Assembly: GCA_025927595.1 (NCBI GenBank)
Contig: JAICLD010000003.1
Coordinates: 1-39,655, forward strand
Reading direction: 5' to 3'
Length of the DNA: 39,655 nt
From: Nocardioidaceae bacterium
Lineage (GTDB): Bacteria > Actinomycetota > Actinomycetes > Propionibacteriales > Nocardioidaceae
Shown: positions 18,263-27,878 of the stretch, piece by piece
Numbering within the stretch: the stretch's first letter is position 1
How the letters are laid out: each line of letters opens with the position of its first letter
Translations under genes and position numbers: made by a program
The notes under the pieces: generated by a model
The model's input: only the letters and a program-made list of their open reading frames with translations
The model's database searches: none
What the model was told of the DNA's origin: nothing

Positions 18263-21200
18263 TCAGGCGTCGAACAGGGCGCGTACGTCGTCGGCGCCGA
18301 TCGGTGCGGCCATCAGGGCGTCGTCGTCGACGACCCGGGCGAACAGCGCCGCCTTGCGGGCCTTGAGCGCCATCACCTTCTCCTCGATCGTGTCGGTGGC
18401 GACGAGCCGGTACACGAAGACCTGCCGCCGCTGACCGATCCGGTGCGTGCGGTCCACGGCCTGGGCCTCGACGGCGGGGTTCCACCAGGGGTCGAGCACG
18501 AACACGTAGTCGGCCTCCACCAGCGTCAGCCCGACCCCGCCGGCCTTCAGGCTGATCAGGAACACCGGGTCGTCGCCGCTGCGGAACCCCTCGACGACGT
18601 CGGCCCGGCGCCGGGTGCGCCCGTCGAGATAGCTGGAGCCGATCCCCTCTGCCGCCAGGCGCTCCCGCACCCGGCGGAGGAACGTCGTGAACTGGCTGAA
18701 CACCAGCGCCCGGTGCCCCTCGGCCGCCAGCTCGAGCAGGTGGTCGACGAGCACGTCGACCTTGGCCGAGCCGATCCCGGCGTACGCCTCGTCGACGAGC
18801 GCCGCGTCGAGGCTGAGCTGACGCAACCGGGTCAGCGACCGGAAGATCGCGATCCGGTGCCGCTCGAAGTCGTCCACGAGCCCCAGCACCGCCTGCCGCT
18901 CGCGCTGGAGGTGGGTCTCGTAGACCGCACGGTGCCGCGGCGTCAGCGTCACGTCGAGGACCTGCTCCTGCTTGGCGGGCAGGTCGGCGGCGACCGTCTC
19001 CTTCGTCCGGCGCAGCAGGAACGGCCGGACCCGCTGCCGGAACCGGTCGAGGACGGCCCGGTCGCCGAGCCGCTCGACCGGGTTCGCGACGAGCTCCAGG
19101 AACCGCTGCGGCCACGGGTACAGGCCCGGCGCGACGATCGAGAGCAGCGACCACAGCTCCATGAGCCGGTTCTCCATCGGCGTGCCGGTCACCGCCAGCC
19201 GGAACGGTACGTCGATCCGCCGCACGGCCTGGTAGGTCTTGCCGTGGTGGTTCTTGACCGTCTGCGCCTCGTCGAGCACCAGACCGCCCCACGCCGCGTC
19301 GGCGTACGCCTCCTGCTCGAGCCGGAACAGCGTGTAGGACGTCACGACCACGTCGGCGCCCTCGCGCACCTCGGCGACGGTCGTGCCGCGCCTGGCCTGC
19401 GACTCGGTCACCGTGCGGACCTCGAGCCCCGGGGTGAACGTCGCGGCCTCGCCGGCCCACGTCGCCACGACGCTGGTCGGCGCCACCACGAGGAACGGGC
19501 CGGCGCCGTGCGCCCGGGCATGGGCGACGAGCGCGAGGGCCTGCAGGGTCTTGCCGAGTCCCATGTCGTCGGCGAGGATCCCGCCGAGCCCCGTCTGCCA
19601 CAGGTAGGCCAGCCAGCGGAACCCGTCCCGCTGGTAGCCGCGCAGCGTCGCCTCGAGCCCGACCGGCTCGATGTCGGGCAGCGCGTCGAGGCTGCGCAGC
19701 GCCTGCGCCGCGTGCACCCAGCGCGCGGCCTGCTCGTCGACGAGACCGATCTCGGCGAGCTCGTCCCACAGGTGCAGGTCGTGGTGGCCCACCCGGACCC
19801 CGCTCTCGGGCTGCTCGCGAAGCTCGGCGGCGGCGGCCACCAGGCCGGCCAGGTGGGCGAGCTCGGGCCGGTCGATGCGCAGGTGCCTGCCGTTGCGCAG
19901 CACCACCCGGTCCATGCCCCGCGTGAGCGCCTCGAGCACCTGGGCGAGCGCGACGGGGACGCCGTCGACGGTGATCTCGACCTCGAGGTCGAGCCAGTCG
20001 GTGCGCGGGTCGTCCGCGGGGCCGGAGGGGGCCGCGAACCGGACCACGGGCGTGCCGGTCAGCTCCCGGTAGTCCGGCCGGGCGCCGATCTCCTCGACCT
20101 CGACCTGCTCGCTGAGCCCGGGCAGGAGCTGCTCGGCGAACAGGACCGCGTGGGCGTCCTCGAAGACCCGCTCGTCCTCTAGACCGAGCTCGCGGCGGTG
20201 GTCGTAGCAGAGGTGGTAGGCCTGCTCGTCGTCGAGGACGAGCGCGTCGAGCAGCTCGCGCTCGCGGTCCCGCCTGCGCACGCCGCGGAACCCGCGCGAC
20301 TCCGAGAGCCGGTAGACCCGGTCGTCGGAGCCGACCCGGTAGCGCCAGGTCCACGCCGTCCGCACCTCGTCCGCGGCCACCCAGGTGACGCTCAGCACGA
20401 GCCGCGGCTCCACGGGCACCGGCACGGCGACCGAGCCGTCGCTGGAGCCGACCGGGACGTGGCGGTGCAGCCGGGGCAGGTACTCGCTCACCAGGTCGTC
20501 GCGGTCGGCAGCAGGCACCACGAGCGGCTCGCCGCGGACCAGCAGCCGCCGGACCGCCGGACCGGGCGGGACCGTGAGCGCCGCCAGCCGGACCGACCAG
20601 CGGCTTCCGTCGGCGTCCCAGAGGGCGACCGTCCAGCCGCCCTGCCCCAGCACGTCGAGGTCCTCGGCGGCGTACCACTCCTCCTCCGTCCGGACGCCGA
20701 GCCGCAGGCGGGCGTCGCCGTCCCCGGCACCGGCCACGTCGAGCCGCAGCGTCACCGGGTCGTGCAGGTCGACCGAGGACAGCCCCGGGCCGGGCACGAG
20801 AGCGAGGCCGGCCTCGACGCCGCGACGCAGCAGCCGGGCCTCGTCGGGACCGAAGGAGCCGAGGGGCAGGTACGGGTCGGAGCCGGCGTACAGCTGGCGG
20901 GACGCCGCCCGGTGCGCCGAGAGCAGGTCGTTGAGGGCCAGGACCTGCTCGGGCGGGTGCCCGCGCCGGTCCAGGTAGGGCACCTCGCTCCAGGAGACCC
21001 CGGTGCGGACCCAGTTGTCCCGGGCGCCCCGGCGCAGCGGGCGCAGCCTCAGCGTGCCCCGGGCCGGGGTCGCGCTCGAGGTCCAGCCGCGGTAGCCCCG
21101 CGACGGCGCCCTGAGGTCGACCTGGAGGGCGAGCGGGTGGCCGGGGGCCTCCGCCGCGCGCTCCGCGCCCTCGTCCAGCTCGTCGAGCAGCGAGGACAGC

Positions 21201-21556
21201 TGCCGCTCCCACCGCCGGGCCGGTCCCCCGCCGGCCGGCGCCTCACGCGCCTGCTCGTCGCGAACCGTGAGCAGCAGCGCGACCGCGTGCTTGCAGCCGT
21301 CACCGACGGGACAGCTGCACCGGCCCAGCACCCACACCCCCTCCCCGTCGAGACCGACGCTGAGGTGGACGGTGTACGGCGCGCTGCGGGACCCGCTCAC
21401 GGTCCCGCGGATGTCGAGGTCGCCGTCGCCGTCGAGCTCGTGGACGCAGGACAGGACGTTGCCGCGGCGCAGGTAGTCCCAGGCCCGGTCCAGCGTCGGC
21501 GTCCCGTAGCGGCGGCGCAGGTCCTCGTCGGCGAGCAGCGAGGAGAGGTCCACCAT
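18263..21556 (-). CDS. SWIM zinc-finger / SNF2-family DEAD-box helicase
   Basis: SWIM CSCPVGDGCKHAVALL; ILADDMGLGKTLQALAL, LDEAQTVKNHHGKTYQAV, VDRTHRIGQRRQVFVYRLVATDTIEEKV. Confidence 0.95.
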   Translation of the reverse strand: MVDLSSLLADEDLRRRYGTPTLDRAWDYLRRGNVLSCVHELDGDGDLDIRGTVSGSRSAPYTVHLSVGLDGEGVWVLGRCSCPVGDGCKHAVALLLTVRDEQAREAPAGGGPARRWERQLSSLLDELDEGAERAAEAPGHPLALQVDLRAPSRGYRGWTSSATPARGTLRLRPLRRGARDNWVRTGVSWSEVPYLDRRGHPPEQVLALNDLLSAHRAASRQLYAGSDPYLPLGSFGPDEARLLRRGVEAGLALVPGPGLSSVDLHDPVTLRLDVAGAGDGDARLRLGVRTEEEWYAAEDLDVLGQGGWTVALWDADGSRWSVRLAALTVPPGPAVRRLLVRGEPLVVPAADRDDLVSEYLPRLHRHVPVGSSDGSVAVPVPVEPRLVLSVTWVAADEVRTAWTWRYRVGSDDRVYRLSESRGFRGVRRRDRERELLDALVLDDEQAYHLCYDHRRELGLEDERVFEDAHAVLFAEQLLPGLSEQVEVEEIGARPDYRELTGTPVVRFAAPSGPADDPRTDWLDLEVEITVDGVPVALAQVLEALTRGMDRVVLRNGRHLRIDRPELAHLAGLVAAAAELREQPESGVRVGHHDLHLWDELAEIGLVDEQAARWVHAAQALRSLDALPDIEPVGLEATLRGYQRDGFRWLAYLWQTGLGGILADDMGLGKTLQALALVAHARAHGAGPFLVVAPTSVVATWAGEAATFTPGLEVRTVTESQARRGTTVAEVREGADVVVTSYTLFRLEQEAYADAAWGGLVLDEAQTVKNHHGKTYQAVRRIDVPFRLAVTGTPMENRLMELWSLLSIVAPGLYPWPQRFLELVANPVERLGDRAVLDRFRQRVRPFLLRRTKETVAADLPAKQEQVLDVTLTPRHRAVYETHLQRERQAVLGLVDDFERHRIAIFRSLTRLRQLSLDAALVDEAYAGIGSAKVDVLVDHLLELAAEGHRALVFSQFTTFLRRVRERLAAEGIGSSYLDGRTRRRADVVEGFRSGDDPVFLISLKAGGVGLTLVEADYVFVLDPWWNPAVEAQAVDRTHRIGQRRQVFVYRLVATDTIEEKVMALKARKAALFARVVDDDALMAAPIGADDVRALFDA

Positions 21557-21654
21557 GGCGGTCAGCCTAGAGAGCCGCACCCCCTGTCGAGCGGCCGCCG
21601 TGTTGACCGGTGGGGCAGGCTGGTCGCGAAGGCGCCGCCGACCGGAGGGCATGC

Positions 21655-23082
21655 ATGGTCACACCGATGGACCCGACCTCGAGCGGCTTCCTGTTCGCGG
21701 AGAGCCGCGCTCAGCCGATGCACGTCGGCGGCCTGCAGCTGTTCCGGCGCCCGGAGGGCTCGCGCCGCACCTTCGTCAAGGACCTCTACCAGGAGATGCT
21801 GACCTTCGACGACGCCGCGCCGCTGTTCCGCCGGGTGCCGCACCGGTCCCTCGCGACGGCCGGCGCGTGGACCTGGGCCGAGGACGACCAGCTCGACCTG
21901 GAGTACCACGTCCGGCACAGCGCCCTTCCCAAGCCGGGTCGGGTCCGCGAGCTGCTCGAGCTGTGCGGGCGGCTGCACAGCACCCGGCTGGCCCTCGAGC
22001 GGCCGCTGTGGGAGCTGCACCTCATCGAGGGGCTGCGCGACGGCCGGGTCGCGGTCTACACCAAGATGCACCACGCCCTCGTCGACGGCGTCTCGGCGAT
22101 GCGGCTGCTCCAGCGGGTGCTGTCGACCGACCCCGAGGAGACCGGCGTCGCTCCGATGTGGTCCGCCGAGCACGCGCCCTCCCCGCGCGCGGAGCCCCGT
22201 CGCGCCGTCGACCCGGTCCCCGGCGCGGAGGAGCCCGGCCCGTGGGGGCTGCCGGCCGGGTCGCTCCGCTCCGCGCTGGAGCTCGCCTCGGAGGCGGCGG
22301 GACTGCCGGGGGCGCTGGGCCGGACGCTCGCGCGCGGGGTGCGCAACGAGACCTCCGCGGTGTCGCTGTACGCCCCGCGCACGCTGCTCAACACGCGGAT
22401 CACCGGCGCCCGGCGCTTCGCGGCCCAGGACTGGCCGATGGAGCGGATCCGCGGGGTCGGCCGGGCCACCGGGACCACGGTCAACGACGTGGTCCTCGCG
22501 ATGTGCAGCGGCGCGATGCGCACCTACCTCGACGAGCTCGGCGGGCTGCCGGACTCCTCCCTGGTGGCGATGGTCCCGGTGGCGCTGCGGGCCCGCGGCG
22601 CCCAGGTGGCCTCGGCCCGTGGGGGCAACGCCGTGGGGGCGGTGATGGTGCGGCTCGGCACCGACGAGGCGGACCCCGCGGACCGCCTGGAGGTGGTGCA
22701 CCGCTCGATGGTGTCGGGCAAGCGGGCGCTCGGGGAGATGACCCCGGCGCAGATCCTGGCGACGAGCGCGCTCGGCCTGGCGCCGGCCGTGCTCGGTCCG
22801 ATGCTGCGGCTGTCCGGCGTGACCCGGCCGCCCTTCAACCTGGTCATCTCGAACGTGCCGGGCCCTCGCCGTCCGCACTACCTCAACGGCGCGCAGCTGC
22901 AGGGCATGTACCCGCTGTCGATCCCGATCCACGGCATGGGCCTGAACATCACCTGCACGTCGTACGACCAGAGGCTGGGGTTCGGGCTCACCGGCTGCCG
23001 GAGGACGGTGCCGCACCTGCAGCGGCTGCTCGGTCACCTCGACCACGAGCTGGACGCGCTGGAGCGGGCCGCGGGCGCGTGA
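21655..23082 (+). CDS. wax ester synthase/diacylglycerol acyltransferase (WS/DGAT)
   Basis: MHHALVDGVSAMRLL (HHxxxDG), TVNDVVLAMCSGAMRTYL, FNLVISNVPGPRRPHYLNGAQL. Confidence 0.95.
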   Translation: MVTPMDPTSSGFLFAESRAQPMHVGGLQLFRRPEGSRRTFVKDLYQEMLTFDDAAPLFRRVPHRSLATAGAWTWAEDDQLDLEYHVRHSALPKPGRVRELLELCGRLHSTRLALERPLWELHLIEGLRDGRVAVYTKMHHALVDGVSAMRLLQRVLSTDPEETGVAPMWSAEHAPSPRAEPRRAVDPVPGAEEPGPWGLPAGSLRSALELASEAAGLPGALGRTLARGVRNETSAVSLYAPRTLLNTRITGARRFAAQDWPMERIRGVGRATGTTVNDVVLAMCSGAMRTYLDELGGLPDSSLVAMVPVALRARGAQVASARGGNAVGAVMVRLGTDEADPADRLEVVHRSMVSGKRALGEMTPAQILATSALGLAPAVLGPMLRLSGVTRPPFNLVISNVPGPRRPHYLNGAQLQGMYPLSIPIHGMGLNITCTSYDQRLGFGLTGCRRTVPHLQRLLGHLDHELDALERAAGA

Positions 23083-23935
23083 CCGAGCGGCTCCGCTCGG
23101 ACTCCTCGATCGCGGCGTCCCGGTCCCGCCTGCCGGCCCGCCGGCCCTCCTCGTCGACCCCGAGCCGCCAGTAGCCGGAGACCGAGAGCCGCTTGAGGCC
23201 GAGCCCGCGCTCGACCCGCAGGTAGTGGCGCAGCCGCCGCACGGCAGCGGCTTCACCGTGCACGAACGCGTGGACGTCGTCGCCGGCCCACGGCAGCGCG
23301 GTGACCGCCTCGACGAGACGGTCGCCGGGCCTGCGGCCGCCCTGGTGCACCCAGTGGACCCTCACCGCGGGCGGCGGGTCGAGGGCGACCTCGTCCTCGG
23401 GACCCGGCACCTCGAGGACCGCGTCCCCGACGGCGTGCCTCGGGAGCCGGGACAGCGCGACCCCCACCGCGGGCAGCGCGCTGGCGTCCGCCGCCAGCAG
23501 GTGTCGCGAGGCCTGGGGATCGGGCCGGTAGCCGCCGCCGGGGCCGAGGAGCAGCAGCTCGTCGCCAGGGGTGGCGGACAGCGCCCAGGGCCCGGCCAGC
23601 CCGGCGGTCCCGTGCACCACGACGTCGAGGGTCAGCTCCAGGGCCGACGGGTCGAGGTGGCGGACCGTGAGGGAGCGCAGCCGCGGCCCGAGGTCCCGCG
23701 GCGAGGCGTCCCGCACCGCGTCCAGGTCGACCCACGGTCCGCCGTCCACGCGGGGCAGCGGGCGCGGCACCTCCGGCGGCACGAACACGAGCGTGACATA
23801 GGCGTCGGCGTACGGCGACGGCTCCAGCCCGGCCAGCGCGGGACCCCCCACGACGACCCGTCTCACCGACGGCGTCAGCCATCGGCTCCGCACGACCTCG
23901 ACGAGCCTGGCGTGACGACGACGTGCGGCGGGCAT
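22988..23935 (-). CDS. siderophore-interacting protein (FAD-binding ferric reductase family)
   Basis: LTVRHLDPSALELTLDVVVHGTAGLAGPWALSATPGDELLLLGPGGGY; VHGEAAAVRRLRHYLRVERGL; SGYWRLGVDEE. Confidence 0.9.
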   Translation of the reverse strand: MPAARRRHARLVEVVRSRWLTPSVRRVVVGGPALAGLEPSPYADAYVTLVFVPPEVPRPLPRVDGGPWVDLDAVRDASPRDLGPRLRSLTVRHLDPSALELTLDVVVHGTAGLAGPWALSATPGDELLLLGPGGGYRPDPQASRHLLAADASALPAVGVALSRLPRHAVGDAVLEVPGPEDEVALDPPPAVRVHWVHQGGRRPGDRLVEAVTALPWAGDDVHAFVHGEAAAVRRLRHYLRVERGLGLKRLSVSGYWRLGVDEEGRRAGRRDRDAAIEESERSRSVTRPRPAPARPARGRGDRAAAAGAAPSSGSR

Positions 23936-24054
23936 GCGGCTCCTGGCTCGGTCGTGGGTGCGCTGCGACGACGCCGAGCGTAGCGGCGCAGGGCACGCCG
24001 GGCGCGCCGGAGGGACGCCTCGCGGCGGTCGCCGCGACCGGGCGGCGGGGTCGC

Positions 24055-25203
24055 TCAGGTCCGCGGCTCCTCCGCGTCGACGTCGTCGGCTGCCGACGTG
24101 CCGTCGTCTCGGCCACGGTCGGTGAACGTCACCCGGACCCGCTGGAAGCCCTTGTAGCGCTGGGCTTTGGCGTAGCCGGCGTAGGCACGCCGGTCCGCCT
24201 CCGTCAGGCTGACCGCGTCGGTGAACGGGGTCAGCAGCGCCCGCGGGTAGAGGTGGCTGTGCAGCACGACGTTGATCTCGAGGCCGACCACCCACATCGT
24301 GGCCGCGATGTAGAGCAGCGCCACCAGACCGAGCACGACCGCGAAGATCGCGTTCATGTCGCTGGCGCGGGACACGACGTGGCTCACGTAGGTGCCCCCC
24401 GCCAGCTGCAGCAGCTGCCACATCACGGCGACCGCCACACCACCGGGAAGCGACGACCTGAACGACTGCCGGCGCAGGGCGACCAGCCGCATCATCAACG
24501 ACAGCACCAGGGCGTTGAGCGCCAGCGACCCGAGCGAGAACAGCAGCCGGATCCACCGGTCGACGTCGGAGCTGATCACGTCGATGTGGCTGGCGATGCT
24601 GGTCAGGACGGTGACCGCGAGCACGGTCAGCCCGGCGAGCAGCAGGAGCGCCAGGCTGCTGACCCTGCTGAGCAGGGGGTTCAGCCGGTTGTTGCGCGGC
24701 ACCGCCCACGTGGCGTTGACCGAGTTCTGCGCGGCCTGTCCCAGCCCCACGACGCCGTACAGCGCGGTCAGGCCGCCGACGAGCACCGCCGAGGTGCTCC
24801 CGCGGATCCCGCCGGGCTGGCCGAGCTGGGTGCCGACGATCGGGAACTGGCTGAGCGCCGAGGTCAGCACCTCCTGCTGCAGCCTCTCGTTGCCCTGCAG
24901 CACGAAGCCGAGGACCGAGGACGCGATCAGCAGCAGCGGGAAGATCGCGATGAAGGCGTAGTAGGTGATGACCGCCGCGAGGTAGCCGCCCTGGTCGTCG
25001 CTGAACTTGTAGACGACCGCGAGCGGAACGGCGACGACGGGCCGCCGGCGCTGGAAGTGGTCGACGCGGTCGACGAGCCCGGGCACGGACACACCGTACG
25101 TCGTGGGGGCCCGGCCGCGGATCCGTCGGTTCCGCCGCGCGGCGGGCCCTGCGGCGCCTACGCTCGTGTCGGCACCGGCGCCGACACCTGGCCCGGCCGC
25201 CAC
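24055..25203 (-). CDS. YihY/BrkB family inner-membrane protein
   Basis: GYLAAVITYYAFIAIFPLLLIASSVLGFVLQGN, GLTALYGVVGLGQAAQNSVNATWAVPRNNR, multiple TM segments. Exact start uncertain (GTG inside the N-terminus possible). Confidence 0.85.
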   Translation of the reverse strand: MAAGPGVGAGADTSVGAAGPAARRNRRIRGRAPTTYGVSVPGLVDRVDHFQRRRPVVAVPLAVVYKFSDDQGGYLAAVITYYAFIAIFPLLLIASSVLGFVLQGNERLQQEVLTSALSQFPIVGTQLGQPGGIRGSTSAVLVGGLTALYGVVGLGQAAQNSVNATWAVPRNNRLNPLLSRVSSLALLLLAGLTVLAVTVLTSIASHIDVISSDVDRWIRLLFSLGSLALNALVLSLMMRLVALRRQSFRSSLPGGVAVAVMWQLLQLAGGTYVSHVVSRASDMNAIFAVVLGLVALLYIAATMWVVGLEINVVLHSHLYPRALLTPFTDAVSLTEADRRAYAGYAKAQRYKGFQRVRVTFTDRGRDDGTSAADDVDAEEPRT

Positions 25204-25249
25204 CTCAGTCCCCGCCGCACGGCGGGGCCGCCCGGCCCACGCCGAAGCC

Positions 25250-25416
25250 CGTCATGGCAGCCGGACGACCCGAGCGCACCATCGCAGCAGGCGGGCACGG
25301 ACGACCCGAGCAGCACGGCGTGGCAGCGGCCACGCCTCGGGGTGAAGCCACCAGGCGGTGGCCGGGCACTTCGGGCCCGAACCCGACAGGACATCGTTCG
25401 CAGGCGCTGCCGAAGG
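25250..25416 (+). ncRNA. ydaO/yuaA-type cyclic di-AMP riboswitch
   Basis: Conserved-looking blocks CTCGGGGTGAAGCC, GGGCCCGAACCCGACAG and CGCAGGCG...GAAGG; possible P1 closing pair GGCAGC (25256-25261)/GCTGCC (25406-25411); immediately upstream of NlpC/P60. Confidence 0.8.
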
Positions 25417-25424
25417 GCCCCGCC

Positions 25425-25898
25425 ATGCCTGGCACCGCGACCACGTCCTCCGTCCTTCGCCGGCTGCTCGTGCACGCCGTCGTCGTCCTCGCCGTCGTGG
25501 CGTCGACCGCCCTGGTCGGCTCGACCGGCGCCGACGCGCTGACCCGCCACCAGCGGCACCGGGTGCTGCACGTGGCGGCCTCGAAGCAGGGCACCCCCTA
25601 CCGCTACGGCGCCACCGGCCCCAAGGCGTTCGACTGCTCCGGCTACACCCGCTGGGTGTTCGCCAGGATCGGCAAGCGGCTCCCGCGCACCTCCCGGGAC
25701 CAGTCGAGGGCGGTGCGGCACGTCCGCGCCCGCCACCGGCGCCTCGGCGACCTGGTGTTCTTCTCCTCCCACCACCGCGTCTACCACGTCGGGATCTACG
25801 CCGGCCACGGCCGGATCTGGAACGCCCCGCACACCGGGGCGCGGGTCCGCCGGGAGCGGCTGTGGACGCACGCGGTCAGCTACGGCCGGGTGCGCTGA
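25425..25898 (+). CDS. secreted NlpC/P60 family peptidoglycan hydrolase
   Basis: Signal peptide; GTPYRYGATGPKAFDCSGYTRWVF, LGDLVFFSSHHRVYHVGIYAGHGRIWNAPHTG catalytic Cys/His pattern. Confidence 0.95.
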   Translation: MPGTATTSSVLRRLLVHAVVVLAVVASTALVGSTGADALTRHQRHRVLHVAASKQGTPYRYGATGPKAFDCSGYTRWVFARIGKRLPRTSRDQSRAVRHVRARHRRLGDLVFFSSHHRVYHVGIYAGHGRIWNAPHTGARVRRERLWTHAVSYGRVR

Positions 25899-25902
25899 CC
25901 CC

Positions 25903-25932
25903 CTTCGGCGTCGAAGCCGGCGTCACCGCCGG
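25903..25932. terminator. tandem hairpins at convergent gene junction
   Basis: CTTCG-gcgt-CGAAG (25903-25916) and CCGGCG-tcac-CGCCGG (25917-25932) between the NlpC stop (25898) and the recD stop (25923). Confidence 0.55.
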
Positions 25933-27878
25933 AGCCGCAGTCCGCTCGCGCGCACGACCGGTCGACGGACGGCCGCCTCGAGCGCGGGACGGCTGCCGAC
26001 GACCCGCAGGCGGTGCTGCGCGCGGGTCGCCCCGGTGTACAGCAGCTCGCGGGTGAGCAGCGGCGAGCCCGCCGGTGGCAGCACCAGGGTGACGGCGTCG
26101 TACTGCGAGCCCTGGCTGCGGTGCACCGACATCGCGTGCAGGGTCGTGACGTCGGCCAGCCGGCCCGGAGACAGCAGGTCCACGACGCCGTCGCGCAGGA
26201 ACGCCGCGCGCGGGCGACCGCCGGCCGCCACGACCACCCCGGTGTCCCCGTTGAACAGCCGCAACCGGTAGTCGTTGCTGGTCACCAGGAGTGGACGGCC
26301 GACGTACCAGCGTCCCTCGGCGGCGTACCCGGGCACCGCCGCGCGCAGCCAGCCCTCGACCCGCTCGGTCCACTGGCCGACCCCGAACGGCCCCTGACGG
26401 TGCCCGCACAGCAGCTGGTGCGCGGCGAGCCGGCGCAGCGCCTCGGCGCCGTCGCCGGCGGCCGCCGCCTCGTGCAGCGCGGTCCCCGCGGCGACGACCT
26501 GCTCGCGCAGCGACGCGAGCGACGCCCCGTCGGGGACGCTCCCGTCGGGGACCTCGACGAGCTCGACGCGGTCCCCGCCCCGCTCCAGCACCTCGCGTAC
26601 GGCGTCGGGGTCCCCGGCGCGGACCGCGGTGGCGAATGCCGCGATGTCCCCGGCGAACCGGTGCACCCGCGAGAGCCGGACCACGCCCCGGCCCAGCACC
26701 GCCGCGCGCTCGTCGGCGTCGAGGTCGGCGAGGTCGCGTGCCCCCGGACCCCCGGTGGCCGTGCCGGCCGCCGGCAGGCCCGGTGCGCCCCGGGGCGCGT
26801 CGCGCAGCACGAGGTCGCCGAGGACCGCACCGGCCTCGACGGAGGCGAGCTGGTCGGGGTCCCCGACGAGCAGCAGCCGGGCGTCCGGGCGCAGCGCGTC
26901 GACCAGCCGCGACATCAGCGTCAGCGACACCATCGAGGCCTCGTCGACGACGACCACGTCGTGCGGCAGCCGGTTGTCGCGGTCGTGCCGGAACCGGGTC
27001 CGCGAGTCCGGCCGACGGCCGAGCAGCCGGTGCAGGGTGACCGCCTCCAGCGTGCCGACCCGCCGCCGGTCCTCCTCGCCGACACCGGCCAGCGCGGCCG
27101 CAGCCGCGGTGGTCAGCCGCTTCGCGGCGACGGCCGTGGGTGCCGCCAGCGCGACCCGCAGGCCGCCGCCGGCCTGGTCCTGGAGCACGGCGATCAGCCG
27201 GGCCACCGTCGTGGTCTTCCCGGTGCCGGGGCCCCCGGCGAGCACGCTGACCCAGCGGTGCGCGACCACGACGGCGGCCAGCCGCTGCCGGTCCGGGCCT
27301 TCGCCGGGGAACAGCCGGTGCACCGCCCCCGGCAGCCGGTCGGCGTCGACCTCCGGGCCGGGCCGCAGCGCAGCCTCGTCCAGCACCGTGGCGATCCGCT
27401 GCTCCTGGCGCCAGTAGCGGTCGAGGTAGAGCAGCGACCCCCGCAGCCGCAGCGGCCGCGCTGCGTCACACCCCGTGCCGGGCCCGGTGTCGGGCCCGGT
27501 GTCAGGCTCCCTGTCGGGCCCCCTGTCCGGTCCCGTGTCGAGCCCGGTGGCGACCAGCGGGCTCGCCTCCAGTGCCGAGAGCCAGGCCGGCTCCTCCGGC
27601 CAGGGCAGCGCGGCGAGGGCGGCCGCGTCGACGTCCTCGACCGCGGTGGTGGCGCGGGCCTGCGCCACGTCGAGGCACACGGACCCGGCGCGCAGCGCAC
27701 GGACCGTCAGGGCCGCCGCGAGCAGCACCCGCTCGTCGGGCTCGTCGCCCAGCCGGCCCAGCCGGGCCGCGACGTGCACGTCGGCGGCGCCGAGGACGCC
27801 GGCGTCGTTGAACGTCCGCAGCAGGCCGTCCGCGCGGCGTACCCGCTGGACGTCGTGGGGGTCGGCCACCTGGGTCAC
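25923..27878 (-). CDS. recD: exodeoxyribonuclease V subunit alpha (RecD)
   Basis: WVSVLAGGPGTGKTTTVARLIAVLQ, VVVDEASMVSLTLMSRLVDAL, DPDQLASVEAGAVLGDLV, TLHAMSVHRSQGSQYDAVTLVLP. GTG start overlapping the recB stop (GTGA). Confidence 0.95.
   Translation of the reverse strand: MTQVADPHDVQRVRRADGLLRTFNDAGVLGAADVHVAARLGRLGDEPDERVLLAAALTVRALRAGSVCLDVAQARATTAVEDVDAAALAALPWPEEPAWLSALEASPLVATGLDTGPDRGPDREPDTGPDTGPGTGCDAARPLRLRGSLLYLDRYWRQEQRIATVLDEAALRPGPEVDADRLPGAVHRLFPGEGPDRQRLAAVVVAHRWVSVLAGGPGTGKTTTVARLIAVLQDQAGGGLRVALAAPTAVAAKRLTTAAAAALAGVGEEDRRRVGTLEAVTLHRLLGRRPDSRTRFRHDRDNRLPHDVVVVDEASMVSLTLMSRLVDALRPDARLLLVGDPDQLASVEAGAVLGDLVLRDAPRGAPGLPAAGTATGGPGARDLADLDADERAAVLGRGVVRLSRVHRFAGDIAAFATAVRAGDPDAVREVLERGGDRVELVEVPDGSVPDGASLASLREQVVAAGTALHEAAAAGDGAEALRRLAAHQLLCGHRQGPFGVGQWTERVEGWLRAAVPGYAAEGRWYVGRPLLVTSNDYRLRLFNGDTGVVVAAGGRPRAAFLRDGVVDLLSPGRLADVTTLHAMSVHRSQGSQYDAVTLVLPPAGSPLLTRELLYTGATRAQHRLRVVGSRPALEAAVRRPVVRASGLRLRR

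Noticed and set aside
17235-21212. 1325-aa minus-strand ORF containing RVGSSTAPPGC repeats
   Set aside because: Frame-shifted shadow of SNF2 running through the 33-bp repeat array; the repeats stay open only because 33 is a multiple of 3.
25254-25424. N-terminal extension of NlpC/P60 (214-aa ORF start)
   Set aside because: The region matches ydaO riboswitch blocks; the signal peptide begins at the ATG at 25425.
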